Of a stretch of DNA of 64,000 nucleotides, positions 35,012 to 45,360 are shown in pieces. The position numbers and the translations under genes were made by a program. The DNA is from Acholoe squamosa (lineage: Eukaryota; Annelida; Polychaeta; Phyllodocida; Polynoidae). Position 1 is the stretch's first letter; each line of letters opens with the position of its first letter. The stretch is from contig OX439040.1 of NCBI GenBank assembly GCA_949317995.1, positions 74,807,972 through 74,871,971 of the forward strand. Reading direction: 5' to 3'. A model generated the notes under the pieces. That model saw nothing but the letters and a program-made list of their open reading frames with translations, was not told where the DNA came from and made no database searches.

Positions 35012-35066
35012 ATCCCTGTAGGGGTGTCTGGACCTTTGACATCACCTTAGAGCTCAGGCTTTTTGC
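35012..35066 (-). pseudogene. Phase-2 host gene, exon 3, downstream half (split by Gypsy-A)
   Basis: This is the remainder of exon 3 beyond the Gypsy-A insertion, ending GACACCCCTACAGGGAT before a consensus GTAAGTG donor. It aligns with the end of exon 2 (CAGACCCCTACAGTGAT, then GTACGTG). In the original frame it holds a TAA. Only 93 bp separate it from exon 4. Confidence 0.65.
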
Positions 35067-35718
35067 TGTCAATGGACTATTCTGGGTGTTATTCATTATT
35101 TTACACATTTATTAAATTCTTCGCCACTCACACTCAGGCCCTGCTCACAAGCTTACAGCTCATCCCCCCAGTGTGTACAGTAAGCTGCTCTTACATCACC
35201 CATACCAGGATGTTATGAGAGCCGGACCCATTCCATTTCTGGGCACTGACTCACTGGGAGTATCACAACATACCAACATAGCTGTGGACGCGTTTCTAGG
35301 ATGCAGGGAAATTCCACAATCTCCCTTCATCCTGATTGGTCCACATATAAATAAAATCATTACCAGGTATGATGGCGCATCAGATCTGACCAGATCCAAC
35401 CAGACCTGACCAGATCTGACCTGCTCCTACCGGTACATTTCATCACCCTGTGAGCTGCTCACCTAGGTTTATAAGACCCTGTGAGCAGCTCCCAGTCATC
35501 TATCTCTTTAGACCTTTTACATCCTACACACAACCTCCCTAGTATCTAGAACCTACGACAGGTTGAGCTACAAGCTTAGGGGCAGAGCCTGTACGCTGGT
35601 GAGTGTATCAATGTTACCACCTGTATGTACACTCTGTCATCATGTAATAAACAAGGATCAAAGAACTTCTCTGGACTCAGTGTTCATAACAACATCAACT
35701 TGTAACAGTTCATTGACA
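35067..35718 (+). repeat. Gypsy-A 5' LTR
   Basis: Starts TGTCAATGGACTATTCTGGG and ends CATTGACA. It has a TATAAGACCC promoter box near 35,477 and an AATAAA signal at about 35,646. It is followed by ATGGTGGAGAACTCC, the position of the primer-binding site, also found after the Gypsy-B LTR. Confidence 0.88.
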
Positions 35719-35766
35719 ATGGTGGAGAACTCCTCGGAATATCCCACTACATAACCTCTCATAGTC

Positions 35767-36030
35767 ATGAGCAATAGTCAGACCACACCCAAGGAGCCAG
35801 TTTCTGAACATACCTTTACATCACCTGGGCTAGACGCGCCCAACCCACCTGCAGCCACAGCACGCCATTTCCAGAGAGAAAATTCATCACATGACGCCTT
35901 CAAAATGATCCAGCTATACCCACTAATCAAATCGAGGGACCCTACCCCTAGCAGAAAGGATAGCAGAAGCTACACAGGGTCTCAGTCTAATGCTGACAGT
36001 GACAGCCCCAGGAGCAGTCGCGATGATTAG
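35767..36030 (+). pseudogene. Gypsy-A gag remnant
   Basis: The start MSNSQTTPKEPVSEHTFTSP matches the start of Gypsy-B gag. After about 55 codons it jumps to SRDPTPSRKDSRS, which is the end of Gypsy-B gag. The central capsid-like region is therefore deleted. Confidence 0.7.
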
Positions 36031-36183
36031 GATTCAGGGGAAGGAACTACAGCACCTAAAGTTCCCGCCCCCACCGTAAAGGACCCGACCAAACGACTGC
36101 CCCCCACTACTTCTGATTCAATTACTGAAGCAGAAGCTAACTCAGCTGACTCTCACACCTCCAGCACCCATTACACAGAACAT

Positions 36184-36740
36184 ATGGAATATAAGGAGAA
36201 CCAAAACTCTTGCACTGACGATGATGAAGACAAACACGAGGACCACAGCCAGAGAACTTCCATTCTGAAGCTGAAGATCAAGTCTGATCAATATGGGCAG
36301 CAAGGTAAGGCCTTTTTTTATACAGAATTGACTAAGGGTGCAGTATCTGTTGATATAGATAACCACTTGTATAGAGCTCTCGTTAATTCTGGCGCCTCCC
36401 TGTCTTTTATTAGCAAAAGAAAATGGCTGATTACATATCAAACACACCCAATTTCAGACATGGTAGACACTCTAGACTCACAGTGTTACTGGCTGATAAG
36501 ACCCCAGTCCAGATAAGTCACTCAATGACCATAGACTTCCTCATCGACGGCCATGAATTTAGAACCAGGTTCCATGTGGTTCCTGATTTAAATCACCCAC
36601 TCATCCTAGGTGTAAATTTCATGACCAATGACAGAGCAAAAAAAAAAATCTCCTTTGGTCCTAAACCAAAAACACCCTACCACATCAGGGCTGTAAAGAA
36701 TATTCCCATACCATCTAACACTAAAAGAAAAAGAGAGTGA
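36184..36740 (+). pseudogene. Gypsy-A aspartic protease remnant
   Basis: Two overlapping frames encode TELTKGAVSVDI...ALVNSGASLSFIS and later DLNHPLILGVNFMTND. The catalytic D(S/T)GA triad is changed to NSGA, so the active-site aspartate is lost, and there is a frameshift near 36,420. The ILG(V)NF motif is the conserved end of retropepsin. Similarity to Gypsy-B ends at about 36,710, where the pol gene should continue. Confidence 0.8.
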
Positions 36741-39700
36741 CCGGCAAAGAATGGAACAATAACCTTTGCCCCATCACCAACCAAAAAGGCAAAGAAAAAT
36801 CCCTCCAAAAGAAGAAAGTGATCCTTTTCCTTCCAAAAAAAATCTTACAACGCCTGTACTCAGAGTATAGACCCCGCCCTCCCCCCGCCCCCACCCCAAT
36901 CCCACACCCATAATAATAATTTTTTTACCATCCTTAAAACAGACATACAAACACTACCCAGACACTATAGGCATCTTTTCTTCATGTGATAGATGTTTTC
37001 TCTCCATTTCTCATGAATTATTAAAATGGAGAGCACTCATTTTAGAACCCCCAAATTCAGTTGTTTTTTTTTATTTTCTTTCATAATTTCCAATTTTTAT
37101 ACCAACACATCACAACTTTACAACGACAATTGAGTGAGTGACATTGCCAAAAATTTTATTTAATTTCCTGAAGGCTCAGGCAGCCATAAACTGGATGATC
37201 TGGTTGGCACGCCACATAAATTACCCACGGTCACAGCGTATTCTCGGTTGGTGATCCCACTCCCTTGGGACACGCATGCGCTGGTTTGTTACAAGCTCAG
37301 GGCTCCTCAATACCCTAAGGTATTACCAAATGACAGCCTACTGTAGGAGAGCAGCACTGATCCGTGTTTATACCTCTGTTTACCATTTGGTACTGGAATG
37401 TTTTGTGAGACACATAATTACATTAACATCCTTAATTCCTGCACCACAGGTGGCCAGGAAAGAGATCCAATATGATCTGATTCCATCATCAGTATTTCAT
37501 ATCCCACCCACCCATAAACACTGCAATATTGTGTCATAACTGACCACTCCATCCCGTTAGCTACAGGATCATAATTTGCATAGGACCGGCTGGTGCTCTA
37601 GCATTCATCCAATAGAAAGGCTCCATGCCATTTTTGGGAAGATTTGTTTGTTTGTTTGTTTAGTTTTACGTCCGGGGGCCATCGAGGAACTCAGACATTT
37701 TTTTTTTTTTTTTGCAAGAGAAATACCTGTAAGGGATGCCTGTGATTGAGAAATAGCTACCTCATGATCAGCATATAAGCCTCATCCCACCCCAATCTTA
37801 TCCACTTCTCAACAATACACCAAATTTACCAAACCCAGTCACCACATGGAGCAAGTATCCGGAGACCACAGGGCCAAAATGCCGAAGCTGCAATGCAACC
37901 AGCCCAGGTAGGATTTGTCTTATGTGTCCATTTAGTACCATCATCAATTGTTCTAGTATGACAATGGTGGATTATGCCATCATGTTACCCATATACCCAT
38001 TACATGCCAATGGTAGTGTGCACCCAGAGTGCTTTGTAAAATGCAATAGTTGAATAGTTGACCACTTTAAGTCTTATTTATTAACCTTTTGGCAACACCC
38101 CACCCACCCCCAACCCACATCATCCTATCTTACCTTAGACTACTATTCATTTAATATTATTTAATAGCCTTGAGGCACCAAAGATACATGGACTCAACTC
38201 AGGGTGGACCATCCATAGCCTTCTAGGCCCACATGGCAATAGGAGCAAGGCCAAAGATCTGTTTGGGCACAGCTATCAATCTTTTAAGTGCTCCAAATAT
38301 CAGGCCAGCCGCCCCCACCACCGAATTGAACCATCTCAGTTCGCTAATCACTAACCTTCATACAAAAGTCAAGGTAAAACACATCAATTACTAGTCATAG
38401 ATTAGCCTAGCAACCTAGTCTGTTTAAGAATTATGCCTACAAGTGTCCTAGAAACGAACACATCACCCACACAAGCGCAACCCCCCCCCTAAATTTGTAT
38501 GGATTTCCCCCCAAACAACTGCGCCTTACACACCTTTCCCTCACACAAAGAGCCAAGCAAACACCCCCCCCCCCACCCACCCCCACCATCATATAACTTA
38601 GGACCGTCCAAGGTTATACCCAAAAGTCAGTAATGTCTTTGAAGATACCATCACATTTATGTGGGGAAGGCAGGTACCCCTTACACACAACATCGGATAA
38701 GATGGCAGATGGCACCAGGAAGACGCTTATGTGGGGATCGCCCCCCAACCCCATTTCCCCATCGGACCCCCGCCCCCCCTACCGTGAACCCCCCACCTCA
38801 GGATATCGTCCAAAGCACACCCATACACCCCTAGACACTAGGCTTATTAGGCTACATAACATCATAGCAGTAAATAGGCCTAACTAACACAATAGACCAG
38901 GTCAAACCCATATTAAATCCCATAGCTTACCAGCCTTGTTCTCGCCATCATGGTACAGCCCCAGCTCGGTACTGCCACCTGGTGGAGTTTAGAGTAACTA
39001 ACCAAAGCGTCCTTAGATACAGGACCCGCGCTAAGCCAAAATGAATCGGTTGAGCTCTGTACATTGTTTTTATGAGTTAACTGAATGCTTTAACCTTGTG
39101 TCTTTTTTCTGTGTTGACGGTGGCCTGTTTGCAAACCCTGACAGACAATCTGTAGGTTGATGAATTGTTTTCTCTTCCTGTCGTTTTCTCAGCAGGCCTA
39201 CCACCGAACACAGCATCGGTTCCTTCAGGACTAGAGTCCAAGCCCAGCAGAGGGACCAGTACCATCAGGTCCAGAGGCAAAACCAACATGGCAAACAGCA
39301 TGGCAACCTACCACCCAATAGCTTCCATGAGCATTTCAGGAAAAAAAAGTGACAATTTCTCCATAGCAGCTATGAACTTCAGACCTTTGTAATGAGTTTG
39401 TGGAGACACAACCTTCCCCTGACCCCCCATACAACCATCCAAGATAATTATTTTTGGATAAAAGACTGAATCTATTTTATTGTAAACGAGGTCAACCTTT
39501 TTCATGCCTGCAAAGGATTGGCAAACTCTGATGATCTTATAGGTGATATTTATAACGTGACCTTTATAATGTCAACTTAGGTGCTACAAGATCAACCCCA
39601 TTTGTACACCTTTTCAAGCTCAATTATGTATTGTATTTATGAGTTTTAGTCAGTAGCATAAATAGTTCATATTTACCAACAGTATAGACAGCCACATTTA

Positions 39701-40262
39701 ATACCACCTTGGTCAATTTTCTTTTTGCAAAAAAGATACCTGGCTGAATATGTGCCCTTGGCAGCTTGAAGCCGAACTTATCTTGGGAAACCCCCAACCT
39801 TGATTTGATTTCCTGATGCCAACTCCACAAACTGCGTAAATTTTTGCTTTCTCTGTACATTATATTTGTAAATACTCCAGATACCTCAGCTTAAAAAGAA
39901 TGTATTTTTATACTCCAATGTATCACTATATAGCTCACGACAAGCTCAGGTACAAAAACAGTATTCACGACGTGCCAAAAATATCTGTACCTATTTATTC
40001 TTGTAGTAATAAGTATTATAAGCCTTCTTTGATCCAACAAGGTATTAGCATGCTACCTGTATCTCTTATTTTTACAGTTCCATAAAGGAACCTCTATGTA
40101 TACATTTTTTTTTTATACGGTATTTTCATACCGAACACCTCTTTGTACCATGTATCTTATATGCATAATACCCAAATTTGTCAATGGACTTGGCATAGCC
40201 CTTATTATTGATGACTTTCCTCCCTTAAACCTTGTGCAGAGACGAGTAGGAATGTGGGGATT
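36741..40262 (+). other. Gypsy-A non-coding insert in place of pol
   Basis: About 3.5 kb with C-rich tracts (36,875, 38,490, 38,560, 38,760) and no pol domain. The part 38,605-40,262 reappears, inverted, at 61,202-63,510 in Gypsy-C: CATCACATTTATGTGGGGA and AAGACGCTTATGTGGGGATC at 38,650-38,740, the CAGCAGGCCTACCACC region near 39,190, and the tract before the 3' LTR. Two element copies therefore share this non-viral segment. (GTTT)n, GTTTTACGTCCGGGGGCC and an oligo-T at 37,640-37,715 look like a small SINE or MITE scrap. Confidence 0.65.
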
Positions 40263-40910
40263 TGTCAATGGACTATTCTGGGTGTTATTCATTATTTTAC
40301 ACATTTATTAAATTCTTCGCCACTCACACTCAGGCCCTGCTCACAAGCTTACAGCTCATCCCCCCCAGTGTGTACATTGAGCTGCTCTTACATCACCCAT
40401 ACCAGGATGTTATGAGAGCCGGACCCATTCCATTTCTGGGCACTAACTTACTGGGAGTATCACAACATACCGACATACCTGTGGATGCGTTTCTAGGATG
40501 CAGGGAAATTCCACAATCTCCCTTCACCCTGATTGACATATATATATAATCATTACCGGGTATGATGGCGTATCAGATCTGACCAGATCCAACCAGACCT
40601 GACCAGATCTGACCTGCTCCTACCGGTACATTTCATCACCCTGTGAGCTGCTCACCTAGGTATATAAGACCCGGTGAGCAGCTCCTAGTTACTATCTCTT
40701 TAGACCTTTTGCATCCTACACACAACCTCCCTAGTATCTAGAACCTATGACAGGTTGAGCTACAAGCTTAGGGGCAGAGCCTGCACACTGGTGAGTGTAT
40801 CATTGTTACCACCTATATGTACACTCTGTCTTCATGCAATAAACAAGGATCAAAGAACTCCTCTGGACTCAGTGTTCTTTACAACATCAACTTGTAATGG
40901 TTTGTTGACA
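40263..40910 (+). repeat. Gypsy-A 3' LTR
   Basis: Matches the 5' LTR over its whole length, with substitutions and small indels. It is followed directly by TTGC and then host exon 3. Confidence 0.88.
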
Positions 40911-41033
40911 TTGCGGTGACTTGTCCTCCTTGGTGTGTTAACTAGACCAGAGTCATCTGACACTGGAACTGCTGGCTTCCTGTGCCATCTCCTCCTAGTC
41001 TTTGGAGTCTATGGAGTGCTAGGTGAACGTTGC
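40911..41033 (-). pseudogene. Phase-2 host gene, exon 3, upstream half (split by Gypsy-A, in-frame stop)
   Basis: A strong acceptor (poly-T, then ATTGTGTAG) opens a phase-2 exon reading RSPSTP, a TAG stop, TPKTRRRWHRKPAVPVSDDS, then NTPRRTS. Exon 2 has NTPRRTSPRKKPAVPVSDED, so exons 2 and 3 overlap in motif content. Joined across the retrotransposon (one TTGC copy removed), the exon is 174 bp, a multiple of three and phase 2 at both ends. It carries two in-frame stops (TAG here, TAA in the other half). Skipping it keeps the gene in frame. Confidence 0.7.
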
Positions 41034-41347
41034 CTACACAATAAAAAAAAACAGTGCATTATGTCATACTAGTAATTGTGCATGATCAAGTTGTCATATG
41101 AGAAATATCATATGACTAGTGGTATATGTGAGGGAACGATTATATTGTTACCCAACCCATGCTGGAAGGCAGGAGACCAGATGGTTGGACACAGAACAGC
41201 CGGTGAGAGCGACCAACCACCCAGGGAGAGCGACCGGGAGGAAGGCCCCCTCACAGAGGAGGCAGACAGTGACTTACTGCAGCAAATCGAGCTGGAGAGG
41301 GCTAGGAAGGCAAGCCTTGAAAACTTTCAAAGCGTAAGGAGCTAGAA

Positions 41348-42039
41348 ATGGAATTAGCCAGTTTGAGGGCTGATAATAACCGTTCTGTTCGTCAATTAAA
41401 AGATGAAATACGAGCATGGCAAGGAGCTATGGGTGCGTTCGACCCACAAGTTTCATCTCTTACCTTGGGTTCTACAGGCTTGGATCCCCAGGAGGGCAAC
41501 ACGGTAAGCTACGAAGGTAGGGGCCCGAACGCACCTGACAACAAAGATGGCCGTGCTGGACTTCCTGTCCAAGCTGCTACAGCAGATTACCAGAGTTTTC
41601 TGCCAAAACTTCAGTGGCAGGTAGATGAGGGTCATGGAGCACGGTCCTGGCAAAATACGATCATAAAGTGGTTGATGAAGTTATTGAGGGTAAATTAGTG
41701 AATTTTGTCTCCGGTTACACCCCAGCCGTAGAGGCTTATTTAAGTGCGGAACACATGACCGTAGTAGAGAACTTGCTGTCAAGACAAGATCAGGGTTCCA
41801 ATCGCCGTAACAACAGACGTTGCCGCAACCGCCAGCGGGGGGGGGGTAATCAGCCCGGATCGGATTGGCCCACGGACATATGTTGGAAATGGAACTCTAA
41901 TACATGCGATTATGATCCGTGTTACAAGAAGCATGTCTGCGCCACTTGTAGAGGCTCACATAAGAAGAAATTCTGTAATAGTGACGACGTGCAATCGGAT
42001 AAAAACGCTCATCAGCACGGCAACCAGAAAAATCAGTGA
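41348..42039 (+). pseudogene. Ngaro gag-like protein remnant
   Basis: Two overlapping frames (41348-41698 and 41668-42039). The second encodes WPTDICWKWNSNTCDYDPCY then KKHVCATCRGSHKKKFC, a Cys/His cluster like the zinc-binding region of DIRS/Ngaro gag proteins, after an arginine-rich stretch (about residues 45-65). A frameshift near 41,690 separates the two. Confidence 0.65.
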
Positions 42040-43145
42040 CTGGGCAACCATGCTTATACAGGTTTAGGCATAAGTTCCACATATGCAGATTGTTTGTCAG
42101 ACCTGTGGCCCAACAAGACAATTTCATGAGCTTCGGCACGAGAGCTGCCCCCTATATATTCAACAGTATATCCGATGCCATAGCTCGCTATGTCAACGCC
42201 AATGGCTTTTTATGCCGGAATTATTTAGATGACTTCATCGTTCTTGGTAGTGATTATGAGGAATGCAGGAACGCTCAGCTGTTTCTCCACGCTACAATAC
42301 CCTCGCTAGGCTTCCATATAGCTTATGCTAAAGTTCGATCCCCCTCACAGGTGCAGCGTTATTTGGGGGTGATCTTGAACTCGCTTGATATGACGCTCAG
42401 CTTACCACAAGACAAGTTGGACAAGCTTCACTTAGAGCTGCGCTTTTTTGCTGGTCACCGTGGGGCGACAAAGCGCCAGTTGCAACACCTTTGTGGTGTG
42501 CTAAGTCACTGCTCAACATTGGTACGGGGAGGAAGAACTTTCTCCCACAGGGTCATAACGATGTTACATGTGTTTACTGCAAAGAAACGTTATATTACAC
42601 TGTCGGATTCATTTTACGAGGACTTGAAATGGTGGGGCGACTTCGCCTCATGGTTCAATGGCTCAGCGAAGATTATCACTCCGCCTGAATTCACTTCACT
42701 TGTGTACACTGACGCTTCTGGTATAGGTTATGGTGCCGTTCATGGTAATGATTGGTTATGCGGTCACTGGTGTGACAAGCTAGTGTTGGATAGTGACATT
42801 CACGGTCATTGCCGGGACATACCGACAACGGAGATACCAGCCAATATTAATGTCAGGGAACTCTATCCCATATACGAGGCTTTAGAACGCTGGGGTCCAT
42901 ATTGGAGAGATCACAAAATATATTGTGTTACTGACAATACACAAGTTATGCATGCCATCAACAAGGGTAGAAGTGACAATGACGCCTCAATGATATTGTT
43001 GAGAAAAACTTTTTGGTTATGTGTTATATTTAACTGTCACTTAGTGAGTATTCATATCCCTGGTGTACAGAATGTTCTAGCAGACGCGATTTCAAGGGCC
43101 ACATGCTCTAAAGATTTGCCCGTATTTCTTTGTTGTAGACGCTAG
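42036..43145 (+). pseudogene. Ngaro reverse transcriptase (C-terminal part) and RNase H
   Basis: A long open frame of 369 codons. It starts partway through the RT palm (FMSFGTRAAPYIFNSISDAI), has the catalytic YLDD in CRNYLDDFIVLGSDYEE, and a thumb with YLGVIL and KRQLQHLCGVLSH. RNase H follows with TSLVYTDASGIGYGAV, INVRELYPIYEAL and VTDNTQVMHAINKG, keeping the D-E-D residues. The RT fingers are missing: the gag zinc-cluster frame ends where the palm begins, so several hundred bases are deleted near 42,040. Confidence 0.85.
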
Positions 43146-43152
43146 TTAGCGA

Positions 43153-44103
43153 GTGCCCCAATTAGACTTGGAAGCAGCCGAGTATAGGTCCAAAGCATGG
43201 GCCCCCAGTACGTGGAGGACAAAGGATTCCCAGTGGAAACGTTACATAAGCTTCAGTAACTCGATCCTCAGACCAGCGCTACCCACGGATTCCCAACATA
43301 TGTGCCGTTATGTCGCAGACATGGCTAGGAATCTTAAGTACTCGACTATCCAACATTACGTCAGCGGAGTGATCTCATTGAATATGTACTATGGTTATGA
43401 TGTTAAGTTTATCCGCTCTTCCTTTGAATTCATTATGACTCTAACCAGGGTTCGCAGGATCTTAGGTGATCCGGAACCAGTGCGCCCATCATTCACTTTG
43501 AAAGACATACTCAATATGTATAAATTTGTCGACATGAGTCAAACTCGTGACAGAGTCCTATGGACCTGCCTGGCACTAAGCTTTAGAGGACTACTCAGGA
43601 AATGTAATATAGTCCCAGACTCTGTCGCAGCTGTTGGAGTTCATTATCTCAGGCGCGGAGCGGTTAGTTTCACAGACTGGGGCATGGAACTGGCCGTGTC
43701 TAGTTCTAAGACTATTCAGCACGGTTAGAGAGTAGACAAGGTGCCTATCACCTAAGCCCCCGGATCTCCTCTATGTGCTGCGAGTCTAGTCAGACGTCAT
43801 CTAAATGAATTCCCCAGTTCTGACCCATCAGTGCCAGTTTTTGTACTTCCCAAGGATTCTGAACTGGTACCAGTCACATACGGTCAATTGTTGAAATTTC
43901 TGAAAAGGTTAATGTTTTTAGCTGGTTTACCTTCAGAACGCGCTGGCATGCACTCCCTCAGGAGAGCGGGAGCTCTATACATGTACCGTATGGGGCTCAC
44001 TTTGGAGGACATACGCCAGGCCGGGGACTGGGCCAGTATGGCCGCCTTATTGTACCTGACTAAACCCTATCACACACGTATCGTGACGGACATGGTAGTG
44101 TAA
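43153..44103 (+). pseudogene. Ngaro tyrosine recombinase
   Basis: Frame 43153-43728 has the N-terminal SAM-like region (STWRTKDSQWKRYISF, MCRYVADMARNLKYSTIQHY) and the first catalytic arginine in LSFRGLLRKCN. A stop at 43,726 interrupts. The frame from 43,831 holds MHSLRRAGALYMYR (HxxR), RQAGDWAS and LYLTKPY with the likely nucleophilic tyrosine. So R, HxxR, W and Y are all present. The enzyme joins element circles to target DNA in DIRS-order elements. Inactive because of the stop. Confidence 0.85.
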
Positions 44104-44218
44104 AGCTGTTTGGGAAAAGAGTGGTCTATCTAGGGTTCGACTATCTAATAGACATAATATTTTCCATGTTTTCTTTTTCATGATGTTTATTATAATTATG
44201 TTTCCTTTACTTGGAGTT

Positions 44219-44550
44219 GCCGGTAGTTCTGTTAAACTGGCCCAAGTCCATCACTGTGTTATTCCCTTGTCCCTCTCACCGTAAAGGATTAATGTGAGGG
44301 AACGATTATATTGTTACCGGTATTCATCCTCAGGTGGAGCCACTGCTCCTCTACAGGTGTGTTACCTGTCAGGTGCTGACCTACATTGCTGCTACCAACC
44401 CTCATGCTGGAGGGTCTGGTGCTTGGTCACAGCTGGGAAAAATTCTTTCTTTTCTTTCTTTTGTTTTTTTGTTCAATAAATAGGCCGGTAGTTCTGTTAA
44501 ACGTCCATCACTGCATTATTCCCTTGTCCCTCTCACCGTAAACGATTAAT
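44219..44550 (+). repeat. Ngaro B1-A2-B2 split direct repeats
   Basis: B1 (44219-44292) and B2 (44484-44550) share GCCGGTAGTTCTGTTAAAC and end CGTAAA(G/C)GATTAAT. Between them A2 repeats the left end A1 and continues (ACC(CT)CATGCTGGA, TTGGTCACAG). A1 is shortened by a deletion. Confidence 0.85.
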
Positions 44551-44772
44551 AGAGAGTAAGAATATCAAGCTCTTATTAGTGCTATTCCAGTTATCACTGG
44601 TTTATTCAGCTTAGGCAGAACATGTTATGTATCAGTAACAACATGGCAGGACAGGGTTGAGCAGTTGAAAATAGGGCTGCAGGATTTTGGCAAATATATT
44701 AGGATATACATATAGGAACTGAGTCAAACTTGACATACTGCTACATAAAGGTTCCAGGAAACCACTTACATA

Positions 44773-45352
44773 ATGTCTAACACTAGAGAAGGGTCTCAGA
44801 CCAGGAGGAGAGGAAAAGAAATAGAAATGCTGTCGCCGGAAGCCACCTTAAAGGATGTAATTGCCGCTGTCAATTCAATTGACAAACGAGTCAAAACGGT
44901 GGCATGACATGAAGAATAGTCTCGATGGGTTCAAAGACTCTATAAATACCCTAAATATCACCACCACCACCATAAATTCTACTCTGGACGGTATAAGAAC
45001 TAGGCTTACCTCCACAGAAGGAACAATGGATATAGTATCCACCACTGTCAAGGAGACGGGGGACGCCATGACGGCTCACATGCAGAATATTCAGGCCCAA
45101 ACAGAATTGTTACTAAAACATACACAGAGGTTTGAGAAAATAGACGAGGACATCAAGAGAAAAATAGTCGTAGTCAAAGGTCTAGAGGAATCTGATAATG
45201 AAAATTTATTGGAAAAAGTCAACCAACTATTCAGGGACGTGCGCGCGGATTTCGGCACCGAAAGCATACAAAGTTGCAGTCGTGAAGGAGCACCTATCAC
45301 AAGAAACCAAGATGGTGGCACCCATGATAAAAACAAGAAACCTTCCGTCTGA
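44773..45352 (+). pseudogene. LINE-2 ORF1, N-terminal and coiled-coil part
   Basis: Starts MSNTREGSQTRRRGKEIEML and continues LKDVIAAVNSIDKRVK; a stop at about 44,907 requires a shift into the frame 44861-45352. That frame has heptad-like helices (SLDGFKDSINTL, MDIVSTTVKETGDAMTAH, LLLKHTQRFEKIDEDIKR) and then KIVVVKGLEESDNENLLEKV with LFRDVRADFG, the first half of the RRM-like domain of LINE ORF1 proteins. This is the trimerising, RNA-binding part of the element's ribonucleoprotein. Confidence 0.75.
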
Positions 45353-45360
45353 TTAAAATA

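Larger units (their letters stand above)
35067..40910 (+). mobile_element. Gypsy-A: non-autonomous Gypsy LTR retrotransposon
   Basis: Two direct LTRs (35067-35718 and 40263-40910) share the ends TGTCAA..TTGACA. The target duplication TTGC is at 35063-35066 and 40911-40914. Between them are a shortened gag, a protease region and then 3.5 kb of non-coding sequence with no RT, RNase H or integrase. A purine-rich tract (AGGAATGTGGGGATT) precedes the 3' LTR. The LTRs differ at several percent of sites, so the insertion is old. It sits inside exon 3 of the host gene, antisense to it. Confidence 0.9.
41127..44550 (+). mobile_element. Ngaro-type (DIRS order) tyrosine-recombinase retrotransposon
   Basis: The order is A1 (from 41127, TGTGAGGGAACGATTATATT), gag-like frames, RT-RNase H, tyrosine recombinase, then B1 (44219-44292), A2 (from 44293, the same A sequence) and B2 (44484-44550). 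B is CCGGTAGTTCTGTTAAAC..CTCTCACCGTAAA(G/C)GATTAAT. This A1-[ORFs]-B1A2B2 split direct repeat is diagnostic of Ngaro-like elements, which integrate by tyrosine recombinase without target duplication. It interrupts R1 with no duplication, as expected. Several stops and a 5' RT deletion make it inactive. Confidence 0.88.
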
